Below, piece after piece: positions 13,751-19,475 of a stretch of DNA of 27,238 nt. Made by a program: the position numbers and the translations under genes. Each line of letters begins with the position of its first letter. Positions within the stretch are counted from its first letter, which is position 1. Under the pieces are notes generated by a model that did no database searches, was not told the DNA's origin, and saw nothing but the letters and a program-made list of their open reading frames with translations. Source of the stretch: a virus; IMG/VR virus record IMGVR_UViG_3300042905_002238, positions 1 to 27,238 of that record. One strand, written 5' to 3'.

Positions 13751-14362
13751 ATGGATAAAAGTATTAAAATAAACGGTCAAGAACCACATGTTCTTGCAGA
13801 TTCTCCATTAGTTTATCATAGAGAAGTTCTTCCAGAAGATTTGGTAGATCTTATGGTCAAAGAATTGAAAGAGATGGAAGAATTTAAAGTTCCATTTGAA
13901 GATGCTGGTGTTGGTGGTGAGGATAATGGTCGGATAGACCCAAAAATTAGAAATTCTAAAATCAATTGGTGGTTTGAAGACCATTGGGCATGTAGTGTAA
14001 TTTCTTATTATATTGGTTTATCTAATAGAAAGTATTGGGAATATGATTTGAATTTACTTGAAAGTATACAAATCTCAGTATATCTTGAAAATGGACACTA
14101 TGGTTGGCATAGTGATTATGGAACTTCAAAAAATGGGAAGTGGACTAGAAAACTTAGTGCAAGTGTTTTAGTTAGTGACCCTTCTGAATATGATGGTGGT
14201 GACTTAGAATTCATAGACTATCATGGCAATATTATACAGGCACCAAAAGAAAAAGGATCTGTTATTGTATTTGATTCAAGAATTCCTCATAGAGTTACTC
14301 CAGTAACAAGAGGAAGAAGAGTATCTTTGGTTACTTGGATGTATGGTCCCAAATTAAAATGA
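13751..14362 (+). CDS. PKHD-type 2OG/Fe(II) hydroxylase
   Basis: 203 residues. A complete facial triad is visible: GWHSDYG gives H120 and D122, SRIPHRVTPV gives H180, and RGRRVSLVTWMYGP gives the 2OG-binding R190. DGGDLEFID between them is typical of the PiuC/prolyl-hydroxylase class, whose members are about 220 residues, so this is full length. It should couple 2-oxoglutarate decarboxylation to hydroxylation of an unknown substrate. The next gene starts at its stop codon (ATGA). Confidence 0.88.
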   Translation: MDKSIKINGQEPHVLADSPLVYHREVLPEDLVDLMVKELKEMEEFKVPFEDAGVGGEDNGRIDPKIRNSKINWWFEDHWACSVISYYIGLSNRKYWEYDLNLLESIQISVYLENGHYGWHSDYGTSKNGKWTRKLSASVLVSDPSEYDGGDLEFIDYHGNIIQAPKEKGSVIVFDSRIPHRVTPVTRGRRVSLVTWMYGPKLK

Positions 14363-15042
14363 AGTGGCCAAGTTTTGCAGATAATCCGTTTAAACTGGTC
14401 AGGGTTCCAGAGAATTTATATTCTGAAATATTGAATTTTTATAATACTTGCGACTTCTCACAAAAAGAAGATTCTACCAATTCTCATTATGATCCTAAAT
14501 ACGGAGAACACATTACGGCTGGTTCGATAGCATTTAGAAATCCTTTAGGTGACCCTAAAAGAATTAAAAATCCTTATACCCATATAAACCATATTCCCAC
14601 AGAAAAATTAAAAGAATGGGCGGATATTCTTCAACCAATATTGGAAGAATGGTCTCATCAAAAATTAAAATATAGCACGGGTTATGGAATAAGAAGTTAT
14701 CCAAAAGACTCAATATTATGTTTACACCGAGATGAAATAAAAACTCATATTATTAGTTGTATAATTTTTATTGACGAGCAACCCAAAAATACAAATTGGC
14801 CTTTAGATTTTTGGGATCATGATGGTGTTAGACACAAGGTTGTTTTTGAACCTGGTGACATGTTATTATATGAGAGTCTATGTGTTCACTCTAGATATAC
14901 TCCATTTCAAGGAGATTATTATAGGAACATGTACTTTCATTGGAGACCAGAAAATTGGGATTATATCCCATATAAAAATAATAAAGTACAATATCTTTGT
15001 CCTGCGGAGGTTGATGATGAGTATCGAAAAGGAACTTGGTAG
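14359..15042 (+). CDS. Prolyl-4-hydroxylase-like 2OG/Fe(II) oxygenase
   Basis: 227 residues from ATG 14359, which overlaps the previous stop; a Met 24 nt earlier is less likely. Iron ligands are H123 and D125 (CLHRDE) and H177 (SLCVHSRY), with R189 (YYRNMYFHW) as the 2OG ligand. The spacing and EPGDMLLYES strand fit the prolyl hydroxylase branch. Coupled to the PKHD-type gene upstream; its end overlaps the small Phd/YefM-like gene by 26 nt. Substrate unknown. Confidence 0.82.
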   Translation: MKWPSFADNPFKLVRVPENLYSEILNFYNTCDFSQKEDSTNSHYDPKYGEHITAGSIAFRNPLGDPKRIKNPYTHINHIPTEKLKEWADILQPILEEWSHQKLKYSTGYGIRSYPKDSILCLHRDEIKTHIISCIIFIDEQPKNTNWPLDFWDHDGVRHKVVFEPGDMLLYESLCVHSRYTPFQGDYYRNMYFHWRPENWDYIPYKNNKVQYLCPAEVDDEYRKGTW

Positions 15043-15214
15043 TTTAAAGAGGTATACTGTGGAAGAGTTTCAAGCAGATTTTGATAACTTAATGAATTTG
15101 GTTGAAAAGGAAATGAAGTCTTTTATCATCACTAGTGAGTATGGTGAAGCAGTGCTCATGCCAGCAGATGAAGAATTGATACGAATATACACTGACCACA
15201 ACGAAGCACCTTGA
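15017..15214 (+). CDS. Phd/YefM antitoxin-like small protein without partner toxin
   Basis: 65 residues from ATG 15017, set by GGAGG six nt upstream. KRYTVEEFQADFDNLMNLVE followed by KSFIITSEYGEAVLMPADE is the typical fold signature of Phd/YefM antitoxins (DNA-binding N-terminal half, short beta-turn 'ITxxxxxxAVLxP'). No toxin-like reading frame follows; instead an oxygenase gene comes next. It may be a transcription regulator or an anti-toxin that counters a host system (inference). Confidence 0.7.
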   Translation: MSIEKELGSLKRYTVEEFQADFDNLMNLVEKEMKSFIITSEYGEAVLMPADEELIRIYTDHNEAP

Positions 15215-15239
15215 CAACCATAAGACCATCTGTTACTAT
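15211..15239 (+). promoter_or_regulatory. Promoter-like pair overlapping a start codon
   Basis: TTGACA (15211-15216), 17 bp, TACTAT (15234-15239). The -35 overlaps the TGA stop of the antitoxin-like gene, exactly as before tRNA-Pro, but the -10 runs into the ATG at 15238, so transcription would start inside the oxygenase gene. It may serve tRNA-Ile downstream, or be fortuitous. Confidence 0.35.
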
Positions 15240-15735
15240 GGACCAGTCAACAAAAATTATTGATAACTTTATTGAACCATCAATTTTTGAACATTTTAAA
15301 AAAACAATTGTGGGAAATAATACAATTCCTTGGTTTTTAAATCATGGAATATCAACAAAGAATACTTACAATGATGAAGGAATTTATTTTACCCACACGT
15401 TTTATACAGACTACAATATTTCTAGTCAATACTTTGGATCTTTAAACCCAATCTTTGAAAAAATAAATCCAAAAGCAATTATTAGAGCAAGAGCAAATGT
15501 CTATCCAAAAACAAATAAAATTGTCCAGCATGGGATGCATATAGATTATCCATATGAACATTTTGGATTGATAGTTTATTTGAATACTAATAATGGATTT
15601 ACTATTTTGGAAGATGGAACTAAAGTAGAATCAATAGAGAATAGAGCACTATTCTTTGATCCAAGTAAAAATCATTGTAGTACAACTTGCACGGATTCTT
15701 TTTTTAGATCTATTGTAATAGTTAACTATTTTTAA
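15238..15735 (+). CDS. 2OG/Fe(II) oxygenase-like protein
   Basis: 165 residues from ATG 15238. HGMHIDYPYEH gives H101 and D103, KNHCSTTCTDSFFRS gives H146 and R157; the strands GLIVYLNTNNGFTILEDG lie between. This is a complete small dioxygenase core of a type frequent in cyanophages. No signal peptide. Function probably hydroxylation of an unknown partner. It is followed 4 nt later by tRNA-Ile. Confidence 0.83.
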   Translation: MDQSTKIIDNFIEPSIFEHFKKTIVGNNTIPWFLNHGISTKNTYNDEGIYFTHTFYTDYNISSQYFGSLNPIFEKINPKAIIRARANVYPKTNKIVQHGMHIDYPYEHFGLIVYLNTNNGFTILEDGTKVESIENRALFFDPSKNHCSTTCTDSFFRSIVIVNYF

Positions 15736-15739
15736 TCGA

Positions 15740-15811
15740 GGGACTGTCGCCTATTGGTTAAGGCCCACTGCTTATAACGGTGTGAACTGAGTTCAATTCT
15801 CAGCAGTCCTA
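15740..15811 (+). tRNA. tRNA-Ile (anticodon TAT)
   Basis: Acceptor GGGACTG/CAGTCCT (first pair G-T), D-stem GCC/GGC, anticodon stem CACTG/CGGTG with loop CTTATAA, T-arm CTGAG/CTCAG with loop TTCAATT, discriminator A. A UAU anticodon reads AUA directly, which is rare in bacteria, where a CAU tRNA modified with lysidine is the rule. Confidence 0.85.
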
Positions 15812-15943
15812 TTGGTAGTCCTTAGCGATTAACTAAGTAGACGCCAACTTCTACTACGGATATCTTCCGTAGCGTCGTATGGGGATGGTTGGGCAGGGTC
15901 CGAGGACTTTGCCCAAATTGGGTGAAGTTCGACTATCCCCACT
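15812..15943 (+). ncRNA. Candidate structured noncoding RNA between tRNA-Ile and tRNA-Met
   Basis: 132 nt without a plausible gene. Stems seen: TTGG-GTC-CTTAG (15812-15825) with CTAAG-GAC-CCAA (15833-15847); CTACGGA/TCCGTAG (15854-15860, 15866-15872); an alternative GACGC/GCGTC (15840-15844, 15872-15876); TGGGGAT/ATCCCCA (15880-15886, 15935-15941) enclosing TTGGGCA/TGCCCAA (15889-15895, 15910-15916). The last domain resembles a tRNA acceptor closing an internal arm but lacks an anticodon arm and proper T-arm, so it is not a tRNA. It is probably co-transcribed with the flanking tRNAs. Confidence 0.6.
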
Positions 15944-15944
15944 T

Positions 15945-16017
15945 GCTCCTTTAGCAATCTGGTGAATGCAGCGAACTCATAATTCGCCTGAGGCGTGTTC
16001 GATCCACGCAAGGAGCA
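15945..16017 (+). tRNA. tRNA with CAT anticodon (Met or Ile2)
   Basis: Acceptor GCTCCTT/AAGGAGC, anticodon stem GCGAA/TTCGC with loop CTCATAA, T-arm GCGTG/CACGC with loop TTCGATC, discriminator A, CCA not encoded. A CAT anticodon can mean initiator Met, elongator Met or lysidine-modified Ile; sequence inspection alone does not settle this. Confidence 0.9.
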
Positions 16018-16018
16018 C

Positions 16019-16047
16019 TTGACAGATAACTGTCAAACCCTTATACT
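16019..16047 (+). promoter_or_regulatory. Sigma70-type promoter with palindrome at -35
   Basis: TTGACA (16019-16024), 17 bp, TATACT (16042-16047), 22 nt before ATG 16070. TTGACAG (16019-16025) and CTGTCAA (16030-16036) make a perfect inverted repeat centred just downstream of the -35 box. Confidence 0.75.
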
Positions 16048-16069
16048 ATTAAGGTCAACATTCAAAGCA

Positions 16070-16285
16070 ATGACTCTCACAGAAAAATTTAAAAAAGATG
16101 TGCAAACTCTTCGTGGTGCTGCAAACGGTGATTTTTACCTAGATGTAAAAAACCCAAAACTCTTTAAAAAAGTCCGTCGTTATTATGAAAATGAAGGTGT
16201 AGTCTTTTCTGGAGATCCTCTAGATGATTATGATATTCTCATTGATTGTCTGGTTCAAGATCTTGAGCAAATTGAAGTTGCCTAG
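16070..16285 (+). CDS. Small conserved hypothetical protein
   Basis: 71 residues from ATG 16070. Charged and probably helical (MTLTEKFKKDVQTLRG at the start, PKLFKKVRRYYENEG in the middle, acidic DDYDILIDCLVQDLEQIE end). No membrane segment or motif. It has its own promoter with a palindromic operator-like repeat, so it may be an early gene under repression. Function unknown. Confidence 0.75.
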   Translation: MTLTEKFKKDVQTLRGAANGDFYLDVKNPKLFKKVRRYYENEGVVFSGDPLDDYDILIDCLVQDLEQIEVA

Positions 16286-16322
16286 TCTCGGAATGACTAT
16301 AAAAGTGCCCTGGTCGGGAGCA

Positions 16323-16334
16323 ACCCCTTATGTC
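16323..16334 (+). repeat. Direct repeat copy 1 (ACCCCTTATGTC)
   Basis: A 12-nt sequence spanning the start codon of the 16330 gene, repeated exactly at 16581-16592. Confidence 0.5.
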
Positions 16335-16557
16335 TAAATCTGATTTACTTCGGTGGATTGGAAACATTCTTCTTATAATTGGTTATCAAACTATGTTATG
16401 GGGAGAATTTAAATATGGTTTGATGATTAAAGTTATTGGAGGTCTTCTCACAATTCCTTTTGCTATCAAACTTAAACTTTGGGATGTGCTGTTTTTATGT
16501 GCATTCTTTGGTATCTCCGAAATATCAAAGTTAACCCAACTTTTCTTAGTTTCTTAA
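16330..16557 (+). CDS. Small two-to-three-helix membrane protein
   Basis: 75 residues, nearly all hydrophobic: LLRWIGNILLIIGYQTMLWG, then GLMIKVIGGLLTIPFAIKL and WDVLFLCAFFGISE, giving two or three membrane helices. Function unknown; small PQ-loop- or holin-like proteins have similar layouts. The stop codon sits inside a perfect 8-bp hairpin (16545-16564). Confidence 0.72.
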   Translation: MSKSDLLRWIGNILLIIGYQTMLWGEFKYGLMIKVIGGLLTIPFAIKLKLWDVLFLCAFFGISEISKLTQLFLVS

Positions 16558-16690
16558 AACTAAGTGGTGGAGTCAATCTGACCCCTTATGTCCTCGTCGG
16601 ATGGACTTTAAATATGCCGACTGGTGCGGATGGGAATCTCTCCCGCCTGTTTCCTAGTTCAGTCAAAACTAGGTGGCGCGTCCTTCTTTG
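16545..16690 (+). other. Hairpin-rich intergenic region with a repeated stem element
   Basis: About 140 nt between a membrane-protein gene and an oxygenase gene. CTTAGTTT-CTTA-AAACTAAG (16545-16564) and CCTAGTT-CAGTCAA-AACTAGG (16653-16673) are related hairpins, each followed by GTGG and a nearby GTC. GTCGG/CCGAC (16596-16600, 16617-16621) and GGGA/TCCC lie between. A remnant start ATGTCCTCGTCGGATGGACTT then stop resembles the beginning of the 16330 gene, so a partial, decayed duplication is possible. Confidence 0.45.
16581..16592 (+). repeat. Direct repeat copy 2 (ACCCCTTATGTC)
   Basis: Exact copy of 16323-16334. The codons after the ATG read MSSSDGL then stop, against MSKSDLL in the intact gene. 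Confidence 0.5.
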
Positions 16691-16696
16691 GTTTTT

Positions 16697-17311
16697 ATGG
16701 AAAACAAAAAATCTACACCAACTAATTCAGTTTTAGATAACTTTATTGGTGTTTGGGATAATGTATTTGATCAAGAATTCTGTGATTTTATTATTAATTA
16801 TATTGATAATACTTCATTCATTAATTCTAGAAATTATAGTTTTGTTACAGATAAGCAAGTATGCCTTAGTGCATTTTCTCCATCTGAGGCAAACTATTTG
16901 ATGGGAGGAATTGACTTCTGTATGAATCAATATATTGATTCATACCCTTATTTAAAACAATTTAGTTACCATAGTTGTACAGTTCTTCTTCAAAAAACGG
17001 AACCAAGGCGTGGTGGTTATCATTCTTTCCATGCAGAAAATACAACATGGATAACAAAAGAAAGAACTCTTGCTTGGACAGTGTACTTTAATGATATTGA
17101 AGATGGTGGAGAAACTGAATTTTTATATCAGGGGGTAAAAGTAAAGCCAAAATTAGGTAGAGTTGCAATTTGGCCTGGATCTTTTACTCATCTGCATAGG
17201 GGTAATCCCACACCAGTTAATAAGTATATTGCAACTGGGTGGTATGCTGGTAATATTGGAATGAGAACTTTCTCTCCTGAAAGAGATGTATCTAGTATTG
17301 ATGCCCAATGA
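16697..17311 (+). CDS. Prolyl-4-hydroxylase-like oxygenase with HxE metal motif
   Basis: 204 residues from ATG 16697. The dioxygenase core reads SFHAEN (H112, E114), WTVYFNDIEDGGETEFLYQG, PGSFTHLHRGNPTPVNKYIATGWY (H165 or H167 as distal ligand, K176 for 2OG). The lysine and 'HRGNP' are prolyl-4-hydroxylase traits, but the usual HxD is HAE here. Glu at this place is tolerated in some family members, so activity is plausible. It overlaps the radical SAM gene by 4 nt. Substrate unknown. Confidence 0.82.
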   Translation: MENKKSTPTNSVLDNFIGVWDNVFDQEFCDFIINYIDNTSFINSRNYSFVTDKQVCLSAFSPSEANYLMGGIDFCMNQYIDSYPYLKQFSYHSCTVLLQKTEPRRGGYHSFHAENTTWITKERTLAWTVYFNDIEDGGETEFLYQGVKVKPKLGRVAIWPGSFTHLHRGNPTPVNKYIATGWYAGNIGMRTFSPERDVSSIDAQ

Positions 17312-18123
17312 TTAAAATCCCCCACTTAGAGTGGCATGTTACCCATTCTTGCAATTTTACTTGTGAGGGATGTGGTCATTATACTAATGATGGGTACAAA
17401 GAAAATATTTCACTTACCACTCTAAAAGAGTGGTATTTGTGTTGGAATAAAAAAATTTATCCAAAAGAATTGTCAATGTTAGGTGGAGAACCTCTTCTCA
17501 ATAAGGAGATCGTTGATATTATTTACATGACAAAAGAGATTTGGAATATACAAGATGACCAAGAATTTGAATTAGTATCGAATGGATTGCTATTTGATAG
17601 AATTGATGGACTATCAAAAGCACTGATTGATACAAATTGTATTTTGACTATAACTAAACATTCGCAGGACCATAATTACATCAGATTATTTGATATTGCG
17701 ATTCAAAAAATTAAGTCATCTGGAGTAAATTATAAAATACATGATGCATCTACTTATTGGTTAAGAACATATACTGGATATGGGTGTTCTATTGAACCAA
17801 TTTGCAGTGATGATTATATTGAGAGTTGGAATAATTGTCCAGGAGGACAAGAAAACTTTCAATTATTGGATGGTAAAATATATAAATGTGCGGCGCTTGC
17901 TTACTTACCACTACAAAAGAAAAAATTTGGGAATAATCTATCATCAAAATGGGATCCTTATTTAAAGTATAACCCATTGTTACCAACTAGTTCTGAGATA
18001 GATATTCTAGAATTTTTCACAAGAACTGCGGAACCAGTTTGTACAATGTGCCCTAAAAAGGCAAATAAATTTACGAAAAAGACACCATTACATTCTCCAA
18101 ATTATGGAAAAAAATATTATTAA
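17308..18123 (+). CDS. Radical SAM enzyme with auxiliary-cluster cysteines
   Basis: 271 residues. CNFTCEGC near the N-terminus (C15, C19, C22) is the CX3CX2C motif binding the SAM-cleaving 4Fe-4S cluster, with GGEP (59-62) as the SAM-binding motif. Further cysteines at 160, 166, 177, 194, 245 and 248 (NNCPGG, YKCAAL, VCTMCPKKA) resemble a SPASM/twitch domain for extra clusters, as in peptide-modifying radical SAM enzymes. It overlaps the upstream oxygenase (4 nt) and the downstream one (20 nt), implying a joint pathway. Substrate unknown; no peptide precursor gene seen nearby. Confidence 0.85.
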   Translation: MIKIPHLEWHVTHSCNFTCEGCGHYTNDGYKENISLTTLKEWYLCWNKKIYPKELSMLGGEPLLNKEIVDIIYMTKEIWNIQDDQEFELVSNGLLFDRIDGLSKALIDTNCILTITKHSQDHNYIRLFDIAIQKIKSSGVNYKIHDASTYWLRTYTGYGCSIEPICSDDYIESWNNCPGGQENFQLLDGKIYKCAALAYLPLQKKKFGNNLSSKWDPYLKYNPLLPTSSEIDILEFFTRTAEPVCTMCPKKANKFTKKTPLHSPNYGKKYY

Positions 18124-18757
18124 ATCTGATTATGTACATGTAGTTAAAAATGTTTTTTCTGATGATTTGCAGAATGAATTAAAAGTAAGTTCTGATAAAC
18201 ATTTTAAATATAATTTACTACATGCAGATGCAATAGAAGTAACAAAATGTATTATTGACTGCCATGGATTGGCATTATCATCAAGTTCTTATTTTCCCTA
18301 TGATGAGAGATGTTGGAATATATTTTGTCTTAGAGTAAAACATCATGTACTGGAATATTTTAAAGTTGTTGGTGTTGATGAATCTTTAATTGTTCCCCAT
18401 TCTTGTTGGGGAGAAAGATCAGCAACAAAACCAAATAGCATATTTAGTGTAATTAATTTTGAATCTTCAATTTTTCAGGATGATTTTGGACTCGTTGATG
18501 ACGACTGGCTTAAAAAACATATGATAAGAACTGTATATTATCTAAGAAATGATAATGTACATATGGGAACGGATATAAAAATAGGAAATAAAATTAAATC
18601 TATTCCTGGAGAACAGAATTCGTTGGTTATTTTTAATGGTGGTTCATATCCATGTTCAAATAAATTTTTAATTAATAGTGATTTTATAAAATATAATATT
18701 GTATTTGATTGGTATATTAATATTCCCTTTGGAGTTCCTGATTGGGTTTTACCTTAA
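18104..18757 (+). CDS. Degenerate 2OG-oxygenase-like protein, paralog of the convergent gene
   Basis: 217 residues. Similar in length and several blocks to the minus-strand product 18754-19392: VYYLRN...GTDIKIGNK and GEQNSLVIFN against VYYLKN...GTIVKITNK and GEENTIMIFD. Where the sister has HSH and YHTAL as likely iron ligands, this protein has no matching His pair and SYPCSN in place of YHTAL, so it probably lacks the metal site. It could be a non-catalytic partner. It overlaps the radical SAM gene at its start. Confidence 0.7.
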   Translation: MEKNIIKSDYVHVVKNVFSDDLQNELKVSSDKHFKYNLLHADAIEVTKCIIDCHGLALSSSSYFPYDERCWNIFCLRVKHHVLEYFKVVGVDESLIVPHSCWGERSATKPNSIFSVINFESSIFQDDFGLVDDDWLKKHMIRTVYYLRNDNVHMGTDIKIGNKIKSIPGEQNSLVIFNGGSYPCSNKFLINSDFIKYNIVFDWYINIPFGVPDWVLP

Positions 18758-19392
18758 TCAATATACTCACAATCAACTACAATGGTAATTCTAGGATAAA
18801 CTTCAGTTTCTTTAATTGGTGGATATAATGCTGTATGATATAGTCTAGGGTCAAAAATCATAATAGTATTTTCTTCTCCGTTATTATTAAATATTTTTTT
18901 ATTTGTTATTTTTACTATAGTTCCATATTTTGGGTCTGGGTTTTTTAAATAATAAACCATTCCTATAGGATTGGTTTTATGGGAATGCATATTTCCAAAT
19001 GTATTATGCAACCCTAATCTTTTTTCCAACTCATTTTTTGAGTGTACACTTGGAAAATCTAAATTGTGCAGTCTAGTAATCCAAGAAGAATGTAAACGAA
19101 TATTTTGTATATTGATTCCTGTTACTTTGCAATATTGTGCAATATGTTTTTTTGCTTCCGAATAAAAATTTACCCAAACTTGCTCAGATAGGAAAGATTC
19201 TTGTATCGCGTTACCCAATAAATTCTGAGATGCTTCTGGGGGAAATACTTCTTCAAGTGTACTCTTTCGAGTATTCTCTAACCATTTTACCGCAGAGGAA
19301 TATAGTTCTGGAAGAGATTCTTCTGGCATAAAATTATATGCTTTGTAGAAATAATTCCCTTCGTGCTTTTTTATTTGAGCGGTTTTTTCCAT
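18754..19392 (-). CDS. 2OG/Fe(II) oxygenase-like protein (2OG-FeII_Oxy_5 type)
   Basis: 212 residues on the minus strand. NMHSHKTN (H136, H138) followed by GMVYYLKNPDPKYGT and RLYHTALYPP (H186), with R201 in PRITIVVD, fits the HxH...H...R layout of the 2OG-FeII_Oxy_5 family. It faces, and overlaps by 4 nt, the paralogous plus-strand gene, which lacks these residues. A TAATAAATA on the minus strand (19416-19424) could be a late-type promoter. Substrate unknown. Confidence 0.75.
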   Translation of the reverse strand: MEKTAQIKKHEGNYFYKAYNFMPEESLPELYSSAVKWLENTRKSTLEEVFPPEASQNLLGNAIQESFLSEQVWVNFYSEAKKHIAQYCKVTGINIQNIRLHSSWITRLHNLDFPSVHSKNELEKRLGLHNTFGNMHSHKTNPIGMVYYLKNPDPKYGTIVKITNKKIFNNNGEENTIMIFDPRLYHTALYPPIKETEVYPRITIVVDCEYID

Positions 19393-19424
19393 TAAGATAA
19401 TGAGTCCAGTAAGAGTATTTATTA

Positions 19425-19453
19425 TTGATGTTTTTGTTTGGAGGTGCTATAAT
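19425..19453 (+). promoter_or_regulatory. Promoter of the glycan operon
   Basis: TTGATG (19425-19430), 17 bp, TATAAT (19448-19453) preceded by TGC (extended -10). It lies 22 nt before ATG 19476; all later genes follow with overlaps or near-zero spacing, so this may drive the whole cluster. Confidence 0.75.
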
Positions 19454-19475
19454 TTTTGGTGAATATACACTTACT

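Noticed and set aside
14819-15016. Upstream extension of the antitoxin-like gene
   Set aside because: GGAGG before ATG 15017 and the overlap with the well-supported oxygenase gene fix the later start.
15880-15941. Possible extra tRNA with TGGGGAT/ATCCCCA acceptor
   Set aside because: No anticodon arm and no 5-bp T-stem next to the acceptor.
15829-16011. Minus-strand open frame opposite the second RNA candidate
   Set aside because: It covers tRNA-Met and the hairpin region; composition is not protein-like.
16620-16690. Possible tRNA on the minus strand (an arm with a 7-nt loop and an ACCA-like end)
   Set aside because: No acceptor pairing and no proper T-loop, so it is listed only as hairpins.
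19393-19475. wcaG-type cis-regulatory RNA before the fucose genes
   Set aside because: Only about 80 nt and no extended stem is visible; a plain promoter explains it.
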